Under the pieces are notes generated by a model, which was not told the origin of the DNA, did not search any database, and was given only the letters and a program-made list of their open reading frames with translations. DNA of 10,779 bases, taken from Patescibacteria group bacterium. GTDB taxonomy: Bacteria > Patescibacteriota > Minisyncoccia > Phycocordibacterales > UBA12088. The stretch covers positions 1-10,779 of the forward strand of contig WFWM01000017.1 of assembly GCA_015491145.1 (NCBI GenBank), read 5' to 3'. The translations under genes were made by a program, and so were the position numbers. Position 1 is the stretch's first letter. Every line of letters begins with the position of its first letter. Below are positions 6,587 through 10,779 of this stretch, piece by piece.

Positions 6587-7993
6587 ATGGAGGCGCTCAC
6601 GCACATCTGTCGGACGCTCCCTTCCGGCGCAACCATTATCGTGCTCAACACCGGGGCAACCATCACGCCAGAGGCGCAGGCAATGCTCGCCGCGCTCCAT
6701 TCCCGATCCACCGGCGGCATTCGCGCCCATCTCCAGACCCTCGCCCGCAAGGGAGCGAGCCGATTTATGGAGACCTACTACGTGGGCTACGGCCACAAAT
6801 CCATTGGTGACCTTGGCTCTGCCACTGTGTTCATCGAGGGGGTTTCTATGCTCGCTGCAAAGGCGGTCCAGCACTGGCCCCTCTACAACGGACAGGAATC
6901 TTCAACGCGCTACATCGACTTTTCTCAGCAGCCGATGCACAATCCGCTCGGGAGCGAGGAAGCTTGGCAGATTCAGGATCGTTGGCGATCCTTCTACCAG
7001 CAAGCTCAAGAGGCAACGAGGAAGTGGGTGCGGGAGCGGTTTCCGAGGCGGGGGGAGGAAGAGGAGAAGGTGTACGAGAAGGCAGTTACCGCACGGACAT
7101 TCGACATACTCCGCGCCTTCCTCCCGGCCGGCACGACCACGAACCTCGCTTGGCACGGCACGCTTCGGCAGTTTGCCGATGCGCTCCTGCCCCTGCGGCA
7201 CCACCCTCTCAAGGAGGTGCGTGACATTGCCGCAGAAACGCTCGAGGCACTCAAGGAAGCGTTCCCAAGCTCCTTCTCCTCAACCTTCTATGAGGCAACC
7301 GAGCGGTTCTATGCCGCGGCAATGGAGAAGCACCACTTCCTCCATCCTGATCGGTGGCCGGAGGGGCCTTCCATCGCTCACGATGGCCTCGACTACGCGC
7401 TCTTGTCTGCGTTTGCCCCGCTCCTTACCGCACGCCCCCCAAAAACGGAACTGCCGTATGGAGTTGGGCTTGCCGGAAGCCTTCGCATTGAAGGGCTTCT
7501 CGATTTCGGTTCGTGGCGGGATCTGCAGCGCCACCGTTCCCTCACGCAGGCAGCCCCCCTCCTCTCCCCACGCTTTGGTTTTCACCCATGGTACCTTGCC
7601 GAGCTCCCCCCCTCTCTCCGAGAGGAAGCCGCCACGCTCATCCAAACGCAAGAGAAGGCCCTTGCTGCACTGCGAGTGGAGCCAACCGTGGCGCAGTACT
7701 ACCTTCCAATGGGATACCGTGTGCCCATAGCCTTCCGGGGGGACCTGCGAGCGCTCGTCTACTTCATTGAACTGCGGGCTACTCGATTCGTGCATCCGAC
7801 GCTCCGCACCTTTACCCGCCGCCTCGCTCGCGTCCTTACCGAGCACCTCGGGCGGCAGGGGATCCCCCTCGCGCTCCACCTCGACAGCGAGCCCGACCGC
7901 TTCGATGTGCAGCGAGGAATGCAGGATATTTTCGTGCGAGAAGCAGGGCACCACACCCATCGCCTCGCCGACGAATCTACCGAAGGTCGCTGA
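6587..7993 (+). CDS. thyX: Tandem ThyX-like protein (FAD-dependent thymidylate synthase family)
   Basis: ThyX makes dTMP from dUMP using methylene-tetrahydrofolate, FAD and NADPH. Classical ThyX is about 220-250 residues and homotetrameric; this chain has 468 and holds two copies of the fold. Module 1 has GHKSIGDLGS (69-78), a helix ending in QHW (95-97) at the exact distance where ThyX has RHR, then ESSTRY (104-109), and FLPAGTTTNLAW...LPLR...EVR (178-212). Module 2 has WRDLQRHR (310-317), then SPRF (327-330) nine residues later rather than seven, and YYLPMGYRVPIAF...IELR...HPTLR (371-407). RHR is therefore present only in module 2, while the SxRY-type dUMP-binding element survives in both. 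No separate thymidylate synthase is visible here, and the position beside tmk, glyA and dcd supports thymidylate synthesis. Activity is inferred. The stop is TGA. Confidence 0.85.
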   Translation: MEALTHICRTLPSGATIIVLNTGATITPEAQAMLAALHSRSTGGIRAHLQTLARKGASRFMETYYVGYGHKSIGDLGSATVFIEGVSMLAAKAVQHWPLYNGQESSTRYIDFSQQPMHNPLGSEEAWQIQDRWRSFYQQAQEATRKWVRERFPRRGEEEEKVYEKAVTARTFDILRAFLPAGTTTNLAWHGTLRQFADALLPLRHHPLKEVRDIAAETLEALKEAFPSSFSSTFYEATERFYAAAMEKHHFLHPDRWPEGPSIAHDGLDYALLSAFAPLLTARPPKTELPYGVGLAGSLRIEGLLDFGSWRDLQRHRSLTQAAPLLSPRFGFHPWYLAELPPSLREEAATLIQTQEKALAALRVEPTVAQYYLPMGYRVPIAFRGDLRALVYFIELRATRFVHPTLRTFTRRLARVLTEHLGRQGIPLALHLDSEPDRFDVQRGMQDIFVREAGHHTHRLADESTEGR

Positions 7994-8002
7994 GTGCCGG
8001 TG

Positions 8003-8011
8003 TGGTATACT
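8003..8011 (+). promoter_or_regulatory. Extended -10 promoter for dcd
   Basis: TGGTATACT begins nine bases after the ThyX-like stop and ends 18 bases before the dcd ATG. The predicted leader is about 10-13 bases with no Shine-Dalgarno site. It shares GTGGTATACT with the ThyX-like promoter, so dcd may be expressed both from this site and by read-through. Confidence 0.55.
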
Positions 8012-8029
8012 CCCCTCCCATCAGAGCGT

Positions 8030-8725
8030 ATGGCTGCCTACTCCGACAAGCGAATCCTTGAGGCGCTCAAGGCGGGTGATATCGTGATCCACCCATTCCG
8101 CCGCAGGAACCTTGGGACAGCAAGCTACGATGTGACGCTCGGTGAGTGGTACTACCGGGAATCCCGAACGACCCTCCCCATCTACAACATCTACAACCGA
8201 AAGCATGTGGATCGCGTGTGGGGGCCGAAACCACACCGCGCGCAGCGGGCCTCCGAAGCGCTCAAGGGCTACGACCTCCGGGAGCTCGGCATCCGACCTT
8301 CCGACCGCGTGATCCTCTTGGAGCCCGGCGAGACCATCCTTGCCCACACGGAGGAGTTCATCGGAGGGCGCGGCCACATCACAACGATGATGAAGGCGCG
8401 ATCCTCCTACGGCCGCAGCTTTATTGAGGTGTGCAAGTGCGCCGGCTGGGGAGATGTCGGCTACATCAACCGATGGACAATGGAGATTACGAACAACTCC
8501 CGCCACTACGCTATCCCCCTCATCGTGGGGCGGCGCATTGCGCAGATCGTCTTCTTCGAGACCGGCCCCATTCTCGCAGCAGACTACACGAAAGAAGGGA
8601 AGTACGCCGCTACCGCCGATTTAGCGCGCCTCAAGCGCGATTGGACACCGGAGCAAATGCTCCCCCGCCTCTGGGCTGATCGAGAGGTGCAGGATTCTCG
8701 TCGTAAGGAGCGCAGCGGAGATTGA
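8030..8725 (+). CDS. dcd: dCTP deaminase family protein
   Basis: The family deaminates dCTP to dUTP, and some members also hydrolyse the dUTP to dUMP. The 231-residue product has the trimeric dUTPase-like core: GTASYDVTLG at 29-38, LLEPGETILAHTEEF at 96-110, the ARSSYGR active-site loop at 123-129, AGWGDVGYINRWTMEITNNS at 138-157 with the catalytic glutamate E152, and GRRIAQIVFF at 167-176. It is longer than the E. coli enzyme (193), mainly because residues 40-92 carry extra sequence between the first core strand and the PGE turn. The ATG is chosen because the family N-terminus starts there (YSDKRILEALKAGDIVI). A GTG 12 codons earlier would overlap the promoter. Whether it is deaminase only or bifunctional cannot be decided by eye. 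It follows the ThyX-like gene, whose substrate pathway it feeds, and ends in TGA. Confidence 0.93.
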   Translation: MAAYSDKRILEALKAGDIVIHPFRRRNLGTASYDVTLGEWYYRESRTTLPIYNIYNRKHVDRVWGPKPHRAQRASEALKGYDLRELGIRPSDRVILLEPGETILAHTEEFIGGRGHITTMMKARSSYGRSFIEVCKCAGWGDVGYINRWTMEITNNSRHYAIPLIVGRRIAQIVFFETGPILAADYTKEGKYAATADLARLKRDWTPEQMLPRLWADREVQDSRRKERSGD

Positions 8726-8735
8726 GGTTGAGAAA

Positions 8736-9449
8736 TTACAAGGTTGAAGAATTCTCTCTCGTATTGTTTTGCGCACCCAGTGAATGGTGGCACAAGCGTA
8801 CCGCTATGAGAATAAGCCGATACACGAGAGGAAACTCTTTCGCATACTGCAAAACCCTCGCGCCATTTGGATTCTCCTCAAGAGGGACAAACCTATCAAA
8901 ACCCCCTTGGTAGATGATTGTAAGCAACGCCTGAAGGAGATCGATCGCCTTCACAAAGCGTGCCTCAGGGGTGGATTTCTGATTCCATTCGGTCAGCAGT
9001 GTCTCCACTTGCTCCCCTAGCCCGACCGCTTGAAACCGTTCGACGATGTCCCGTTGCGCCCTTTCTTCTTCCCTTTTCCGATTCTCATCTTTCTGCCCTA
9101 TCGGCCAATCTCCCGTGTGGAGTTCGGCAGCGTCATGAAGGTTAACATGGAGGAACACCCTCCTCGCGTCGAGACGCTGGAGTGTTGGATCCCCATGTTT
9201 TTCCGCGTACAGAAGCAGGAATGCCGCAATCGCCGAAAGCCCACCGACATGCTCTGCAAGACTCTCCCGCATCTCCTCATTTCTTCGACGAGACTCCTTC
9301 CGCGGCGCTCCTTTCGGTAGCCAACGCCCCACCTCCACCCCCCCCTGCGCAACAAGAAGAAGGCGCAGCAGCTCCTTTTCACGTCTTCCTGCCATCCATT
9401 CGGGAGAAGTGCTCTCAGAGGAAAGCGACTGTTGCAGCTTTCCCTCCAT
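8736..9449 (-). CDS. HD-domain hydrolase, YfbR-like 5'-deoxynucleotidase type
   Basis: This is probably a metal-dependent phosphohydrolase acting on nucleoside monophosphates. The 237-residue product has the HD-family metal ligands: H67 in ESLAEHVGG, H105-D106 in NLHDAAELHTGDWP, and D170 in TPEARFVKAIDLLQALL. The run HDAAE..TGD..P is close to HDASEVLTGDLP of the E. coli dNMP phosphatase YfbR, and LLTEW...TPEARFVKAID is typical of the HD_3 group. Residues 1-60 and the last 45 are less conserved. The start is an ATG nine bases after the rplK stop, with GGGGGAG just before it, formed partly by that stop (TAGGGGGAG). The final third of the gene looks AT-richer than the surroundings. Context with tmk, dcd and MazG-like genes suggests control of dNMP pools; the substrate is inferred. 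It meets dcd tail to tail, ten bases apart. Confidence 0.85.
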   Translation of the reverse strand: MEGKLQQSLSSESTSPEWMAGRREKELLRLLLVAQGGVEVGRWLPKGAPRKESRRRNEEMRESLAEHVGGLSAIAAFLLLYAEKHGDPTLQRLDARRVFLHVNLHDAAELHTGDWPIGQKDENRKREEERAQRDIVERFQAVGLGEQVETLLTEWNQKSTPEARFVKAIDLLQALLTIIYQGGFDRFVPLEENPNGARVLQYAKEFPLVYRLILIAVRLCHHSLGAQNNTRENSSTL

Positions 9450-9458
9450 ACTCTCCCC

Positions 9459-9884
9459 CTACGCTTCCACCTCCACCCCCATTGATCGGGCAGAACCTGT
9501 GATCACCTTCTTTGCCGCCTCAATATCGTTCACCATCAGGTCCGGCATCTTCTCCTGCGCAATCGCTTCAAGGTCTGCTTGCGTGAGCTTGCCGATAGTC
9601 TGCGCACCGGGTCGACTCGCTCCCTTTTCCTTGCCGATACGCTTCAGAATGAGTTGTGTCACCGGGGGACGCTTGAGCTCGAAATCGAACGAACGGTCTT
9701 CATACACCCGAATCACCACCGGCACGATGACATCCCCAAGCTCACGAGTGCGCTCGTTGAACTGGTTGACAAACTCGCCAATGTTGATGCCCGCCTGCCC
9801 GAGCGCCGGCCCCACCGGCGGTGCCGGCGTTGCCTTGCCGGCGGGAATCTGCAACTTGAGCTCTCGCACCACTGCCTTCGCCAT
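9459..9884 (-). CDS. rplK: Ribosomal protein L11 (uL11)
   Basis: L11 binds the GTPase-associated region of 23S rRNA and takes part in factor-dependent steps of translation. The 141 residues match the family length. The N-terminal domain has the proline-rich [20 protein letters not shown] (13-32), the conserved loop and helix that face rRNA and stringent-response factors, followed by [14 protein letters not shown]. The C-terminal rRNA-binding domain runs from about 73 and contains [25 protein letters not shown]. The linker [12 protein letters not shown] at 84-95 carries the usual basic residues. GGGTGAG six bases before the ATG is a good ribosome binding site. In most bacteria rplK directly follows nusG and precedes rplA; here a MazG-like gene separates it from nusG, and an HD-domain gene stands where rplA is expected. 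Confidence 0.97.
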   Translation of the reverse strand: MAKAVVRELKLQIPAGKATPAPPVGPALGQAGINIGEFVNQFNERTRELGDVIVPVVIRVYEDRSFDFELKRPPVTQLILKRIGKEKGASRPGAQTIGKLTQADLEAIAQEKMPDLMVNDIEAAKKVITGSARSMGVEVEA

Positions 9885-9923
9885 AGGCTCTCACCCTAGC
9901 GCATTCTTCCCGTCTTCGCAACG

Positions 9924-10256
9924 CTATCGGTCATCCCCCTCCCCGTGCAGCACTCCGCGTTCCTTCCTGCTCGCCAGTTTCTCGAGGTTTTCCCGCGCTA
10001 CTTCCTCCAGCGGCACACCGAGCGTCTCAGCAAGCACGGCAAGGTACCACAACACATCTCCGAGCTCCTTCTTGATTGCTGCGCGTGTTGCTTCCGACAC
10101 CTCCCCCTCGGCATCGCGGTACACCTTCTTTACCTTCTCAGCCACCTCCCCCGCCTCCCCGTTGAGGCCGAGCGCAAGGTATGGGAGCGCGAGCTCCCAC
10201 GCGGTGCCTTTCAGGAATGTGGTGACCGCCTGCTTCTGGTAGGTATTGAAATCCAT
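9924..10256 (-). CDS. MazG-like nucleoside triphosphate pyrophosphohydrolase
   Basis: MazG-fold enzymes hydrolyse (d)NTPs to monophosphates and pyrophosphate, often removing damaged or non-canonical nucleotides. The single 110-residue domain carries the Mg-binding signature: GEAGEVAE at 33-40 (E34, E37, E40) and KELGD at 63-67 (E64, D67). YPALGL-type sequence appears as YLALGL at 26-31, and the C-terminal SRKERGVLHGEGD is typical of this small-protein group. This is one domain, not the two-domain E. coli MazG. The ATG lies five bases after the nusG stop, with AGGAAG immediately before it, overlapping that stop (TAGGAAG). The substrate is unknown; dUTP would fit the dcd and ThyX-like neighbours, but nothing in the sequence proves this. 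Its position inside the nusG-rplK cluster implies constitutive, growth-linked expression. Confidence 0.93.
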   Translation of the reverse strand: MDFNTYQKQAVTTFLKGTAWELALPYLALGLNGEAGEVAEKVKKVYRDAEGEVSEATRAAIKKELGDVLWYLAVLAETLGVPLEEVARENLEKLASRKERGVLHGEGDDR

Positions 10257-10261
10257 ACTTC

Positions 10262-10779
10262 CTATGAGATACGGCGAACCTGCGCGTAGTCGAGTTCAAG
10301 CGGCGTCTCCCGCCCGAACATTGGCACCAGCACGCGTATCTTGCCCCGTTCCTCATCGACTGCCGCCACCTTCCCCTCCTGATCCTTGAAGGGGCCGTCG
10401 GTAATCTGCACGGTATCACCCGGGTGGAGATCGATGCGGTGCCGGGCACCTGCCGATTCCATCCGCGCAAAGAGCTCCTCTACCTCCTTCTTCGACAACG
10501 GCGTTGGCTTGCCTCCCCTCGCCCCCACGAAACCGGAGATACGGGGAGTGCTGCGCACGATGAAGATGGACTCCTCCGTCGGGATCATTTTCACGAGGAT
10601 GTAGCCGGGATAGATGCGCTCCCGCTCTTCCACCCGTTTCCCCCCCTTCATGCGCACCCGCGCTTCCGTCGGCACTACCGCTTCGAAAATGAGGTGCCCC
10701 ACATTGAGCGACTCAACCCGCTGCATCAGGTTGCGCACTGCTGCATATTCGTAGCCGGAATAGGTGTGCACCGCATACC
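10262..10779 (-). CDS. nusG: Transcription elongation/antitermination factor NusG, N-terminus cut off
   Basis: NusG binds RNA polymerase and links it to Rho or ribosomal protein S10. The open frame reaches the window edge, and the residues there read YAVHTYSGYE, preceded by two bases (GG) that would complete a TGG tryptophan. This matches the family's WYVVHTYSGYE, so only a few N-terminal residues are missing. A GTG at 10771 is in frame but falls inside this conserved segment and is not the start. The NGN domain covers about the first 105 residues (RIYPGYILVKM, then ISGFVGARGGKPTPLSKKEV), and the KOW motif follows at PGDTVQITDGPFKDQEGKV. The end, PLELDYAQVRRIS, is typical. The TAG stop is part of the MazG-like gene's ribosome binding site, so the two are probably one transcript; secE would be expected upstream, outside the window. 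Confidence 0.96.
   Translation of the reverse strand, partial: YAVHTYSGYEYAAVRNLMQRVESLNVGHLIFEAVVPTEARVRMKGGKRVEERERIYPGYILVKMIPTEESIFIVRSTPRISGFVGARGGKPTPLSKKEVEELFARMESAGARHRIDLHPGDTVQITDGPFKDQEGKVAAVDEERGKIRVLVPMFGRETPLELDYAQVRRIS

Noticed and set aside
6527..6874. N-terminal extension of tmk by 116 residues
   Set aside because: The extension is antisense to the ThyX-like gene and would place the tmk promoter inside the coding region. The Tmk family N-terminus begins just before the P-loop, at the ATG chosen.
6804..7730. 308-residue ORF in another frame of the ThyX-like gene
   Set aside because: It is a Ser/Arg/Pro-rich shadow of a frame with clear ThyX motifs on the same strand.
8726..8735. 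Intrinsic terminator between dcd and the HD gene
   Set aside because: Only ten bases separate the stops, and no GC-rich hairpin with a T-run is visible there.
9409..10242. 277-residue plus-strand ORF
   Set aside because: It is antisense to rplK and the MazG-like gene, both certain; the Ser-rich product is a shadow.

Overview
The window is compact bacterial chromosome, visibly GC-rich, with twelve protein genes and almost no intergenic DNA. No RNA genes, insertion sequences, CRISPR arrays or phage genes are visible. TGA ends two genes (thyX-like and dcd), so the code is standard table 11. The DUF2914-type membrane protein, very tight packing, promoters placed almost on the start codons and the unusual long ThyX-like protein together suggest a GC-rich member of the Patescibacteria/CPR, perhaps Parcubacteria. 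That placement is inference, because no marker tree can be built here.

Layout. From 6526 leftwards to the window edge, one minus-strand series reads tmk (thymidylate kinase), glyA (serine hydroxymethyltransferase), a DUF2914 membrane protein, an M20 peptidase, argS (arginyl-tRNA synthetase) and a partial unknown gene. From 6587 rightwards on the plus strand lie a tandem ThyX-like protein and dcd (dCTP deaminase). These two arms diverge from a 60-base region with two back-to-back extended -10 promoters. From the right edge leftwards on the minus strand come nusG (5' end cut off), a MazG-like pyrophosphohydrolase, rplK (L11) and an HD-domain nucleotidase, which meets dcd tail to tail with 10 bases between.

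How the genes fit together. The middle is a thymidylate theme. Dcd would make dUTP from dCTP, a MazG or dUTPase activity would give dUMP, GlyA supplies methylene-tetrahydrofolate, the ThyX-like protein would methylate dUMP, and Tmk phosphorylates dTMP. The HD protein resembles the YfbR-type 5'-deoxynucleotidases and the MazG-like protein cleaves nucleoside triphosphates, so the transcription/ribosome cluster at the right has picked up two further nucleotide-pool enzymes. The expected rplA (L1) is not next to rplK.

The most unusual item is the ThyX-like protein. It carries two ThyX-fold modules in one chain. The first has QHW where the flavin-binding RHR should be, and the second keeps RHR but with altered spacing to the following serine. 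I see no obviously new defence or mobile system. The remaining curiosities are near-leaderless promoters, stop codons fused to ribosome binding sites, a palindrome centred on the glyA start codon, and a possible small overlapping ORF there.
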